From: Callaeas wilsoni
Taxonomy: Eukaryota; Chordata; Aves; Passeriformes; Callaeidae
Reading direction: 5' to 3'
Length of the DNA: 64,000 nt
NCBI GenBank assembly: GCA_013398955.1
Contig: VWPU01012708.1
Location: 124,001-188,000 of the forward strand
The notes beneath the pieces were generated by a model. That model was not told the DNA's origin and made no database searches. It saw nothing but the letters and a program-made list of their open reading frames with translations. The stretch's first letter is position 1, and every line of letters begins with the position of its first letter. This document shows positions 60,701 through 64,000 of the stretch, piece by piece. The position numbers and the translations under genes are program-made.

Positions 60701-63684
60701 TAAGATCACTGACTAGCAGCTCTTGCCTTCCCTTCCCTTCCAAGTGCACCGCATGGTAAGAAAACCCCTCTGATTTTGGGAGATCATTTTTTTGCACCAT
60801 CCGCATATAGTTCAACATAAACATACAGCTAAATTTTATAATACTGTCCTGCAAAAGAAAGAGTCTTGATTTCTTGAGTGTGCAGCTTTGCTTATGAGGC
60901 ATCTTGCCCCTGCAAAATTCTCTTGTGAGTAAAGAGAAGGAGATGCAATGACTGAAGGAGGAAAGCCATGAGCAACAACATGCAGGATAAGAATGTGCAC
61001 TAGTTCTACCAAGCAAAAAAGAATACAATTCCACTACTGCCCCAATGACACCCTGAGCTGGGCATTTGTGCAGAACAGAGACCCTGTCATTACCCTGCAG
61101 ACACCCTGTCTCTTTGGGAAAAAGAAAAGTCTGAACCCTTATAGTGGTGATGAATTAACCAAAGGGTAAACGTTGTCAAAAAGTGGGTATGAGTCCATGA
61201 ATAGGAAATTAATACAATTGTTTGGCTTTGTTTGCTTGGGTTTTTTAATATTTTATTTTAACTGGTGAGAGGGTATTCAAACTTTTTTTATTATACCTTA
61301 GCAACTATGGGGGGGAAAAATTGGGGAAAAAAATCTACATGCAACCTGACATTTTGCAAATACTTATTTTTGTCAAACATCATCTTATAGGCAAACCAAA
61401 ATGTCTCCTCTTAATTTATATTAAGCAACACTTTTTAAATAATTGCTTTAGGTTTTATAACAGAAAATTTGGCTACCAGAAATGGTCTGACTGATTTTCT
61501 CTCAGAATTATTCATTCTTTATTTAATGAAAATTCTCATATAGCAAAAGCAAATACCTGAATTGTCTTCAGCTTTTAATTTAAAATCCCTGTACTTAGAA
61601 AAATCGAACTCCACTCTGGTACACGATTGTCCTTTGTTTTGCAGCAAAAATGGAATTGATTTTGTAGCACCAACATAAACACCATCATATTCTAATAGTC
61701 CCTGTAAGTTTAAAGAAAAAAAAATGGGTCAAAGCACTGTGAAGTCGAGCTTATAATTGAACATAATGTGAAAAAATATAATTGTGCAAGATTCACAATT
61801 TATAACACAGTAACAGTATTGGTCAATCAATAGTCTCACATAAACCTTATCTTTAAAATCTTTCCAGGACACAAAACAGAAGAGTTTAGAATTTAATATC
61901 AAGTCCAGTTACACCATCAGAAAAGTTTTCATCATTCAGTAAATAGATCAGTGACTTACTTTTCCCTTTATTGCATTTTTTGCTATAAGTACCTTAAGAA
62001 ATCCTCTCTCTTTTAACATACTTATTCCAGATTGTCAAGTTCGAAAACTAAAGCAGTCAGCTATCATTTAGTGCAACTGTTATATGTGCATTTGGGTTTT
62101 AATATCTCTTCCTAAGTTCATCTCTTTGATAATTTTCTTGGGAAGTTAGTTTAGGAAGAAACGAAAACTATGAAGTAGAGAGAAGCCACTTTGACATCTA
62201 GACAAAGCAAAATACTTAATCAGTCTTCCCAATTGCTACAGTTTCTTCACACTTACCACATCAATGCCTATTTCAGCAATCTCTGCAAATCCACCAATCC
62301 TAAGCGTGAGGTCTGCTGCATTCCTCACTGCTACCTAAGTGAAGGGACAACACTGGGACTGTGGACAAGGTCATTTTAACATAAATATCTCACCAAATCA
62401 TAACTACATCCAAAAAAGTTTAACATAAAACAACCAAACCAACCCTATCCCACAGATACGGAGCAGACAGAATCAGTATAAATTACACTGAAAATAGGAA
62501 AATAACTCTGCCCTTATAATATAAGGCATTTTTGCTGTGGAAATATGAAGAGGTAAAGTAAATGCCTTCATTTTCTAGAACATACATATGTACAGATTCC
62601 AGTGACATGTGGCTTCAAATCATGCCTTTGTGGCACACCACATATGGGATAGAGACAGATAGATAAATGATAGATAGATAGAACTGTTAATTAAAAATAT
62701 AGAACAAAAATAAAAAACAATCAAACAAACAAACAAAATGAAACAAAAAAAACCCCCAAAGTTGTAAGAAAGGCCAGTCTTCCCCAGTTCTGCAGGCAAA
62801 AATAATGTTGCAGGAGGCAGGTTTTTTCAACAGGAGAAATCTGTATTCAGCAGCTGTGAGGATTGGAATGTGTATCACAACACACGTTGCTTGACAGAGG
62901 TGCTGGTACAATGTAGACACTATTGTTCTGGGGAATATTAAATCGGTTGTAAAAATGTAAAAAATAAATTAATACTACGTTTAAAAAGCACAACATATGC
63001 AGCCCCAGAAGATGGTGTATCCAGGATCAAAATCAGAAATGGTAGCAAAGTTCAAGCCCTTGATAGCATCCTTTTTCCCAATCTCACTTATCTCAGGAAG
63101 CAGGCATGCAGTAAATAAAATATGTTACATGTTTATTGCACACCTACTACCAAAGCAAATCTACCAATAGATCCATCTCTGAGAAAACCACAAAAAGAAG
63201 TCAAGAAATTAAAGAAATTAGAGTATTCCAATCCTGCCTCTCTATAGATTACAAAAACTGCAGGTATGTCTACATTATGTCAGAAAGAACAACAATCACA
63301 CATTACTTCCAACAGCTTCTTGGTGGTATAATATGAGTCAGCTCAAACTGAGAGGCTGCTTTGATACTTCTAAGTAGGACTGAGACAAAAAAAAAACCAG
63401 TATAGGTTACAACAGTAATGATCTGCTGCAAGAGCACCTTATTCTTAAAAAGCATTAGAACACTGGAAATGAAATCCAAAAGATGCATGAACGTACACAC
63501 ATAAACACACAGGATAACACTCAAAAGACAAAGTTCTTCCAGTTTTCTGTACCTCCACTTTTTTATCAAAATTAATGTGTGCCTTTGGAGTGAAAGAGAT
63601 TTTGAGATCAGCAAGGCCTCCCACAGGTATCACTCCTTCGGAGGGGGTGATTTTCATTCCAGGCACTGGGTTCGAGTCGAGAAC
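655..63684 (-). CDS. CFAP47: CFAP47, partial gene: 20 internal coding exons
   Basis: CFAP47 is a very large axonemal protein of motile cilia and sperm flagella, associated with the central apparatus; human loss-of-function variants cause sperm flagellar defects. Twenty exons spliced in minus-strand order give about 947 codons in one frame, with every intron GT-AG and every phase compatible. Relative to this partial protein, ASH/MSP-like beta-rich segments occupy residues 1-450. An acidic Ser-rich linker lies at about 480-560, a conserved pre-CH region at 580-730, the CH domain at about 770-905, and a new ASH-type segment starts at 911. Diagnostic stretches are the CH-domain strings LDGLVLAAQMAAYCPYL and ATDICDPNPV, followed by VGRDADDFSL, an order I recognise from vertebrate CFAP47. 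The human protein is about 3,200 residues, so this is roughly the middle 30%. Both ends lie outside the window. HYDIN, CFAP65 and DLEC1 share ASH repeats but do not have this CH arrangement. Confidence 0.95.
768..5109. other. CFAP47 introns between exons 20, 19 and 18
   Basis: A 496-bp intron (768-1263) and a 3.7-kb intron (1399-5109). Both are AT-rich and without a recognised gene. A short tandem of the unit atactttt lies near 1880-1910. Short open frames here, for example around 4027-4263, show no codon or motif evidence of coding. Confidence 0.7.
1264..1398 (-). CDS. CFAP47: CFAP47 exon 19 of window, end of CH domain
   Basis: 135 bp, phase 0 to 0, acceptor ttttcaatattag, donor gtattg. Encodes ATDICDPNPVMMLILCVHLY, then DNLPHYLPKNTIEF and ALHATIVKQ. 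The D-I-x-D-P-N-P-x-x-M-L motif is the last conserved CH-domain block. The remainder leads into the next beta segment. Confidence 0.95.
5110..5226 (-). CDS. CFAP47: CFAP47 exon 18 of window, CH domain
   Basis: 117 bp, phase 0 to 0, acceptor gtcttatctag, donor gtggat. Encodes ISTHFIKMYTNPRTHEELLH, then NSLILVKALHAVNLDIDIK, the middle helices of the CH domain. The intron to exon 17 is only 836 bp and is largely occupied by a GC-rich inserted block. Confidence 0.95.
5436..5992 (-). mobile_element. GC-rich LTR-like block inside intron 17
   Basis: A sharply bounded GC-rich block in AT-rich surroundings that fills most of the 836-bp intron between exons 17 and 18. Text such as ctcgagctggtgcctctgag and the overall layout resemble the LTR of an avian ERVK-type endogenous retrovirus, probably minus-oriented. 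I cannot see paired TG...CA ends or a target-site duplication. Frames of 72-95 codons on both strands are by-products of its base composition. Confidence 0.45.
6063..6160 (-). CDS. CFAP47: CFAP47 exon 17 of window, CH domain core
   Basis: 98 bp, phase 1 to 0, acceptor tgttttaatcag, donor gtaaga. Encodes GGIPPMRWIVNFDQDLLDGL, then VLAAQMAAYCPYL. F-D-x-D-L-x-D-G-L-V-L is the signature core of a CH domain (helices 2-3). It joins exon 16 through a Gly codon and exon 18 as CPYL then ISTHF. Confidence 0.95.
6161..10097. other. CFAP47 intron 16, right of exon 17 up to the LTR
   Basis: AT-rich intron. The only recognised element is a CR1 3' fragment at 8235-8313. The stretch 9000-9930 has several overlapping minus-strand frames of 79-98 codons, but they match nothing I know and are followed by no splice pattern. 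Confidence 0.6.
8235..8313 (-). mobile_element. CR1 LINE, 3' end fragment
   Basis: The plus strand reads agaatggtttgggttggaag, then attaaagatcatcaag and an agccagggacacc tail. This is the reverse complement of the well-known avian CR1 3' terminus with its repeated ttctgtgat-type end. It is therefore minus-oriented and truncated to about 80 bp. Confidence 0.85.
10098..11714 (-). mobile_element. ERVL-like endogenous retrovirus LTR, minus orientation
   Basis: On the minus strand it starts TGTATGGGTTGATTTTTGG near 11714. It passes a conserved block (aacgcctctatgataacata), then a GC-rich region (11100-11540), and an AATAAA-type signal at about 10295. It ends GTCCAACCCACGACA at 10098. The same layout, in the opposite orientation, is seen at 38291-39377. 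No internal retroviral genes flank it, so it looks like a solo LTR. The 178-codon and shorter frames within it are shadows of GC-rich, low-stop sequence. Boundaries are approximate, and I could not confirm a target-site duplication. Confidence 0.7.
11886..12005. repeat. Tandem duplication with two poly-A runs
   Basis: Two adjacent copies of an approximately 55-65-bp unit. Each begins aaggctt(cg/aa)caatggttttttt and ends in a run of about 20 A residues. The runs differ in length and interruptions, as expected for slippage-prone sequence. Confidence 0.75.
12006..18879. other. CFAP47 intron 16, middle part
   Basis: AT-rich intronic sequence with no exon I can support. It includes an AT/GT-rich simple stretch at about 15990-16110 (repeated acatatat/tatgcata units). 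Frames such as 15140-15445 (+) and 18220-18570 (-) lack any recognisable motif; the latter opens in a poly-T tract. Confidence 0.6.
15990..16110. repeat. AT/GT-rich simple sequence
   Basis: Degenerate alternating purine-pyrimidine sequence with many tatata, catatg and acacac units over about 120 bp. Confidence 0.7.
18880..19575 (-). pseudogene. Decayed CR1 LINE reverse-transcriptase fragment
   Basis: Read on the minus strand, the conceptual product resembles CR1 ORF2. Near 19500 there is a frame with EEDWIRETLDKHKPVGLNG, comparable to the stretch before the RT core. At about 19110 comes MDVVYLCLGKAFNVL, a degraded form of the D-V-x-Y-L-D-F-x-K-A-F-D motif. Then follow NILITKL and LLTSNIPEGSLV, matching the conserved T-S-x-x-P-Q-G-S. 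The catalytic-motif residues are altered and the frame shifts between blocks, so it is inactive. It lies in the same orientation as CFAP47. Confidence 0.8.
19576..22109. other. CFAP47 intron 16, left of exon 16
   Basis: Intronic sequence with no recognised element. A slightly GC-richer stretch at 20690-21040 has frames of 77-90 codons on both strands but no family resemblance. Confidence 0.6.
22110..22305 (-). CDS. CFAP47: CFAP47 exon 16 of window, start of CH domain
   Basis: 196 bp, phase 0 to 1, acceptor tttgtcgtttcag, donor gtgaga. Encodes VFVLPRVSSRVVPDPSS, then YERSILIWLNKHYEKNRKIV, helix 1 of the calponin-homology domain (the I-L-x-W-L-N pattern), ending WKDSQR. The next exon is 15.9 kb away at 6063-6160. 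Confidence 0.95.
22461..22877 (+). mobile_element. CR1 LINE, 3' region
   Basis: The plus strand carries the long CR1 3' segment: cagcttggagaaggctgaag, then caacttcctcaaggagagcag, gggtggtcggtcac, agttcagggagcatctgga, and the terminal ggagttggactccatgctcc followed by gtccctcccaacttgag and a ttctctgattct end. About 415 bp, plus-oriented, opposite to CFAP47. Its remaining open frames are not functional. Confidence 0.9.
23155..23278 (-). mobile_element. CR1 LINE ORF2 C-terminal fragment
   Basis: The minus-strand conceptual translation gives RLGDEQITSSSAEKDLEVLV, then DERLDMS. This is the common CR1 ORF2 block (R-L-G-D-E, A-E-K-D-L-G-V-L-V-D-E-K-L). It is about 120 bp, isolated and inactive. It sits about 280 bp from the plus-oriented CR1 copy, so the two are separate insertions. 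Confidence 0.8.
23623..23690. repeat. (TAA)n microsatellite
   Basis: Two blocks of TAA/ATA triplets separated by tttcatttaa, the second block repeating the flank of the first. It lies within intron 15, about 260 bp from exon 15. Confidence 0.95.
23953..24093 (-). CDS. CFAP47: CFAP47 exon 15 of window
   Basis: 141 bp, phase 0 to 0, donor gtaaat. Encodes CFIPEVRRGSMRSSGKLSG, then RRIFVLEISAFETMSKRAWT and DVLLQIFK. The string MSKRAWTDVLLQ is highly characteristic of vertebrate CFAP47 just before the CH domain. The donor is secure. The acceptor (tatctgaag, after 24093) is the one that keeps frame with exon 14, but it is not strong, so the right-hand boundary could shift by a few codons. Confidence 0.87.
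24634..24727 (-). CDS. CFAP47: CFAP47 exon 14 of window
   Basis: 94 bp, phase 2 to 0, acceptor tataatttcag, donor gtaggt. Encodes SQGAYLSHVMPEFLLTPEDY, then MIWTEVNTGLR. It continues the helical pre-CH region of exon 13 without a gap. Confidence 0.94.
26785..26822 (-). mobile_element. CR1 LINE 3' remnant
   Basis: agttcagattggaaaatacc followed by tccaagatcatc is a diverged reverse complement of the CR1 3' end. Only about 40 bp is recognisable. Confidence 0.5.
27666..27872 (-). CDS. CFAP47: CFAP47 exon 13 of window (pre-CH region)
   Basis: 207 bp, phase 2 to 2, acceptor tctctcctag, donor gtaagt. Encodes RDVCIVQLTVSQEKNFKRKL, then LHLNGKPLPGI and VERMFHLHWQYSELLSFLK. This conserved mixed helical region lies just upstream of the CFAP47 CH domain and continues in exon 14 (SQGAYLSHVMPEFLL). 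Confidence 0.94.
28642..28891 (-). CDS. CFAP47: CFAP47 exon 12 of window, acidic Ser-rich linker
   Basis: 250 bp, phase 1 to 2, acceptor gtgtcattcag, donor gtaatt; the longest exon here. It begins ESTTFEGESDEYVSEESEE and carries repeated S-E-E, S-D and S-E-S units, about 35 residues dense in Asp, Glu and Ser. It then becomes ordered: FFQKTLSAVKSWFTLFGWS, followed by PISIPHSLRR. The acidic Ser pattern fits casein-kinase-2-like sites, but that is inference. Confidence 0.94.
29612..29740 (-). CDS. CFAP47: CFAP47 exon 11 of window (linker)
   Basis: 129 bp, phase 1 to 1, acceptor tgttttacag, donor gtatag. Encodes NNKDFSTGEVVLQPCF, then a Ser/Thr-rich stretch (SPSHSFSTSSIGAS) ending YEDSLS. Its low complexity suggests a flexible linker between the last ASH domain and the pre-CH region. 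Confidence 0.9.
31106..31176 (+). mobile_element. CR1 LINE 3' end fragment
   Basis: ctttaagcaggaggttgaac, then tagatggcccccagggatcc and cttccaacctgaattatac: the canonical CR1 3' end (g-g-t-t-g-g-a-c-t-a-g-a-t-g-a, then c-c-c-t-t-c-c-a-a-c-c). About 70 bp, plus-oriented. Confidence 0.85.
31225..31312. repeat. Purine-rich (GGCAG/GAGACA) simple sequence
   Basis: Degenerate run of aggcag, gagacag and gggagg units over about 90 bp in intron 10. Confidence 0.7.
31845..31945 (-). CDS. CFAP47: CFAP47 exon 10 of window
   Basis: 101 bp, phase 2 to 1. Encodes FSFQVAGTADNCLLTLYPYL and ends IIWRS plus one base; donor gtaagc. Two acceptors lie close together. Using ttttcaacag restores the phase from exon 9 (EENRFSFQVAGTADN). 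The cag 13 bases further in would break the frame, so the upstream one was chosen. It lies across a 9.4-kb intron from exon 9. Confidence 0.92.
31946..34117. other. CFAP47 intron 9, left part
   Basis: AT-rich intron, becoming GC-richer from about 33270 and CpG-containing at 34010-34090 just before the solo LTR. No exon or repeat family is recognised. Frames at 33270-33554 and 33833-34198 match nothing I know. Confidence 0.55.
34118..34779 (-). mobile_element. Solo LTR of an endogenous retrovirus
   Basis: Bounded by short inverted ends: tgtgctggtttgg on the left and ccagccaacaca on the right. Read on the minus strand it runs from TGTGTTGGCTGGGTGTCTTG to CCAAACCAGCACA. It has an AATAAA signal near 34270 (minus), then a CT-rich (gagaga) tract near the end. 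About 660 bp with no flanking internal region. The frames of 72-121 codons in and around it are not retroviral genes. No target-site duplication is evident. Confidence 0.75.
34860..35316 (+). mobile_element. CR1 LINE, 3' region
   Basis: The plus strand reads gctgaatgaggagagactg, gggggatcttgtctatgtgc, ggacaaggctgcccagagaa, and the terminal agatgatctctggaaggtct, ttccaacctcaggcattctg. Characteristic CR1 3' sequence of about 455 bp, diverged and with small insertions. It begins about 80 bp after the solo LTR. Confidence 0.85.
35317..38290. other. CFAP47 intron 9, middle part
   Basis: AT-rich intron with no recognised element. Open frames up to 102 codons (35335-35643, +) have no family resemblance and no splice context. 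Confidence 0.6.
38291..39377 (+). mobile_element. ERVL-like LTR, plus orientation, with internal GC-rich repeats
   Basis: Starts TGTATGGCCAGGATTTGGTAG, then gcctcctccatggccatcag and gacctctgtgataatatact. A GC-rich repeated section follows (about 38520-39050), then an AATAAA signal at about 39186 (agtaataaatttaatt) and a tail ending catccagccagggtcaaccc. This matches the layout of the LTR at 10098-11714 in reverse. No gag/pol/env sequence adjoins, so it is probably a solo LTR. The frames of 91-202 codons inside it are composition artefacts. Confidence 0.75.
38730..38920 (+). repeat. Degenerate ~50-bp tandem repeats within the LTR
   Basis: The motif cccatgctggagcagg recurs with small changes near 38800, 38848 (cccacgctggagcagcc) and 38899 (cccacgctgcagcag), with a weaker copy near 38738. 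Spacing is about 48-60 bp. Confidence 0.7.
39378..41368. other. CFAP47 intron 9, right part
   Basis: AT-rich intron holding the perfect inverted repeat at 40019-40056. No exon or transposon is recognised. Confidence 0.65.
40019..40056. repeat. Perfect 16-bp inverted repeat with 6-base loop
   Basis: The left arm 40019-40034 (ttatccagacttggat) and right arm 40041-40056 (atccaagtctggataa) are exact reverse complements around acattt. It could form a hairpin or cruciform. Confidence 0.95.
41369..41575 (-). CDS. CFAP47: CFAP47 exon 9 of window (ASH segment)
   Basis: 207 bp, phase 2 to 2, acceptor gtttaacacag, donor gtaatg. Encodes RQSRIIVKLPELELADGT, then THELICRVSFRSSKPMSFLG, ending MLFIDQEENR. 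The SKP and D-x-E-x-N-R features match the terminal strands of an ASH domain, which exon 10 completes. Confidence 0.94.
41576..42943. other. CFAP47 intron 8
   Basis: 1.4 kb of AT-rich intron. I see no repeat family or exon. Confidence 0.7.
42944..43136 (-). CDS. CFAP47: CFAP47 exon 8 of window (ASH segment)
   Basis: 193 bp, phase 1 to 2, acceptor cttttcaacag, donor gtaaaa. Encodes PCPGTYTSEISLSLND, then YKLTLSGTLKSPKISFHPP, which closes one ASH domain. It then opens another with LMPVPLDVETEAVITIIPQ. Confidence 0.94.
43614..43714. repeat. Near-duplicate pair around an ambiguous base (N at 43655)
   Basis: The segment ggccaagtagcctcacac...ctaccctccactcagagcat occurs twice, left of the N (43614-43654) and right of it (43656-43714). 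The second copy has about 18 extra bases. This is either a true tandem duplication or a scaffold join with unmerged overlap. Confidence 0.85.
43731..43799 (-). mobile_element. CR1 LINE 3' fragment
   Basis: tttagatcatcaagtccaac, then cctaacattgccaagtccac: the reverse complement of a CR1 3' end. About 70 bp. Confidence 0.75.
46067..46107. repeat. Interrupted poly-A tract
   Basis: Two long A runs separated by gg, followed by ccaaacc. No adjoining retroposon body is recognised. Confidence 0.85.
47957..48116 (-). CDS. CFAP47: CFAP47 exon 7 of window (ASH segment)
   Basis: 160 bp, phase 0 to 1, acceptor atatttacag, donor gtaagt. Encodes NLVLKNVSKESVKWKLNF, then GIFGFSRKTGRLGKKEEVSI, and ends AVSFCP. 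The strand, N-x-S turn, W-x-L strand and later F-x-P strand are the standard ASH/MSP layout. Confidence 0.94.
49213..49313 (-). CDS. CFAP47: CFAP47 exon 6 of window
   Basis: 101 bp, phase 1 to 0, acceptor tttcaatag, donor gtaatg. Encodes LRSLLEFSSMELKFEQHSS and ends GSMNSQ. The L-x-F-x-x-x-x-L-x-F pattern marks the start of a new ASH segment that continues into exon 7 with NLVLKNVSKESVKW. Confidence 0.92.
51436..51465. repeat. Poly-A / (AAAAG)n microsatellite
   Basis: About 14 A residues followed by four gaaaa units. Confidence 0.9.
52280..52430 (-). CDS. CFAP47: CFAP47 exon 5 of window, proline-rich insert
   Basis: 151 bp, phase 0 to 1, acceptor tttcctttag, less common donor gtgggt. Begins VAVYDFILPIAAPRAS, which continues the beta strand after MPEK of exon 4. 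It then carries about 30 residues rich in Pro and Ala (PPPVPPAPLKR and PQPPQ) before CRVRAI. The exon is much more GC-rich than its surroundings. The last base completes a Val codon with exon 6 (RAIVLRSLLEF), which supports the assignment. Confidence 0.9.
52431..59914. other. CFAP47 intron 4
   Basis: 7.5-kb intron. It contains an unexplained 80-codon minus frame next to a poly-A tract (55807-56064), a tatata/tgtgta simple run at about 56380-56406, a GC-richer stretch at 57560-57810 of unknown origin, and a possible alternative exon (59544-59609). The 126-codon plus frame at 58627-59007 shows no recognisable motif. Confidence 0.6.
59544..59609 (-). other. Possible alternative terminal exon of CFAP47
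   Basis: About 300 bp downstream of exon 4. A good acceptor (cctcctcctttttgcag) is followed in phase 0, the phase left by exon 4, by 21 codons LFLPEFPDDRETAEVDEFYV-S and a TAA stop. Splicing exon 4 to it would end the protein early. The main exon-4-to-5 junction is intact, so this would be an alternative or cryptic exon. No strong poly(A) signal is visible shortly after it. Confidence 0.3.
59915..60009 (-). CDS. CFAP47: CFAP47 exon 4 of window
   Basis: 95 bp, phase 1 to 0, acceptor tttggcag, donor gtaggt. Encodes VIDHSPSKPYLYSVNLEEG, then SSLQCFLTLMPEK, the later strands of the ASH repeat begun in exon 3. The main splice partner is exon 5 at 52280-52430, 7.5 kb downstream. A possible alternative partner is the short open frame at 59544-59609. 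Confidence 0.9.
61557..61701 (-). CDS. CFAP47: CFAP47 exon 3 of window (ASH segment)
   Basis: 145 bp, phase 0 to 1, acceptor aacttacag, donor gtattt. Encodes GLLEYDGVYVGATKSIPF, then LLQNKGQSCTRVEFDFS. This is the classic start of an ASH repeat: G-x-V-x-V-G, a strand, then an N-K-G turn. It ends in KAEDNS plus one base, completed by exon 4 to give Val. Confidence 0.93.
62257..62334 (-). CDS. CFAP47: CFAP47 exon 2 of window
   Basis: 78 bp, phase 0 to 0, acceptor cacttag, strong donor gtaagt. Encodes 26 residues including LTLRIGGFAEIAEIGIDV, the final beta strands of an ASH domain (the L-x-L-x-G-G signature) leading into the next repeat. It is too short to stand out as an open frame and was found by splice signals and the expected ASH pattern between its neighbours. 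Confidence 0.9.
62653..62682. repeat. (GATA)n microsatellite
   Basis: Short imperfect run of gata/gaca units (agacagatagataaatgata, then gatagatag). Confidence 0.85.
63553..63684 (-). CDS. CFAP47: CFAP47 exon 1 of window (ASH segment)
   Basis: 132 bp, phase 0 to 0. Acceptor tttgtgaag, donor gtacag. Encodes 44 residues beginning VLDSNPVPGMKI, with VIPVGGLADLKISFTPKAH, the typical ASH/MSP edge-strand pattern (a Pro-x-Gly-Gly turn, then a strand ending FTPK). It joins in frame to the next exon as DKKVE then VAVRN. The upstream exon is outside the window. Confidence 0.9.
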
Positions 63685-64000
63685 CTTCACAAACACAAAC
63701 AAGAAACATACTGAAAAAGGTGTTTGAATTCATTTGTTTCGGTTGTTTATTTATACTAATATATCTACCATAAAGATTTTATATTCTTACAAGGAGAACC
63801 TTCATAGCATATAATGCTAACTTGGACTTAGAAGTTTGGGGAAAAATGCGAGTAAACAAAATAAAGTAACAGATTTCTAAACATAACTGTCAGTTTCTAC
63901 CATGAAATAATTTTTGCCACCAATTGGAAACTGGGAATTCTGAGTTTTGGGTTGTTTTCATTAAGTTACCAAAATTAAGACTTGCTATCTAGCAAGTCTT
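63685..64000. other. CFAP47 intron, right end of window
   Basis: AT-rich sequence upstream of the first exon in the window; no further exon is visible. The preceding exon must end in phase 0 beyond the right edge. Confidence 0.7.

Larger units (their letters stand above)
60010..63552. other. CFAP47 introns 3, 2 and 1
   Basis: Introns of 1.5 kb (60010-61556), 555 bp (61702-62256) and 1.2 kb (62335-63552). There is a GATA microsatellite at about 62653-62682. A 138-codon minus frame at 60618-61034 lacks motifs and splice context. Confidence 0.65.

Noticed and set aside
60618..61034. 138-codon minus frame
   Set aside because: Not flanked by splice sites that keep the CFAP47 phase. Exons 3 and 4 join directly without it.

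Overview
This is vertebrate nuclear DNA, almost certainly from a bird. It is AT-rich and contains long introns, several CR1 LINE fragments with avian-type 3' ends, and LTRs resembling avian endogenous retroviruses (ERVs). I see no bacterial operons, CRISPR arrays, tRNAs or rRNAs, and no complete single-exon gene.

One gene explains all the coding signal. It is the middle part of CFAP47 (cilia- and flagella-associated protein 47; CXorf22 in human), read on the minus strand from beyond the right edge to beyond the left edge. I traced 20 consecutive coding exons. All have GT-AG introns, their phases match at every junction, and together they give one open frame of 2,843 nt (about 947 codons) with no frameshift or stop. 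In transcript order they are 63553-63684, 62257-62334, 61557-61701, 59915-60009, 52280-52430, 49213-49313, 47957-48116, 42944-43136, 41369-41575, 31845-31945, 29612-29740, 28642-28891, 27666-27872, 24634-24727, 23953-24093, 22110-22305, 6063-6160, 5110-5226, 1264-1398 and 655-767. The product is a large ciliary central-apparatus protein. Exons 1-10 encode successive ASH/MSP-like beta-sandwich segments. Exons 10-15 encode a linker with an acidic, serine-rich stretch, followed by a conserved pre-CH segment. Exons 16-19 encode a calponin-homology (CH) domain, and exon 20 begins the next ASH-type segment. Neither end of the gene, and no promoter or poly(A) site, lies in the window.

The rest is intron. 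The largest intron (6161-22109) splits the CH domain and carries a 1.6-kb ERVL-like LTR and CR1 pieces, including a decayed reverse-transcriptase segment. The intron at 31946-41368 holds a solo LTR, a CR1 3' end and a second LTR of the same ERVL-like family in the opposite orientation. The short intron at 5227-6062 is mostly filled by a GC-rich, LTR-like block. An ambiguous base at 43655 lies between two near-copies of the same sequence and looks like an assembly scar.

I did not find an undescribed biological system. The items most worth checking are a proline-rich, GC-rich insert in exon 5, a possible alternative terminal exon at 59544-59609, a perfect 16-bp inverted repeat at 40019-40056, and the N-flanked duplication.
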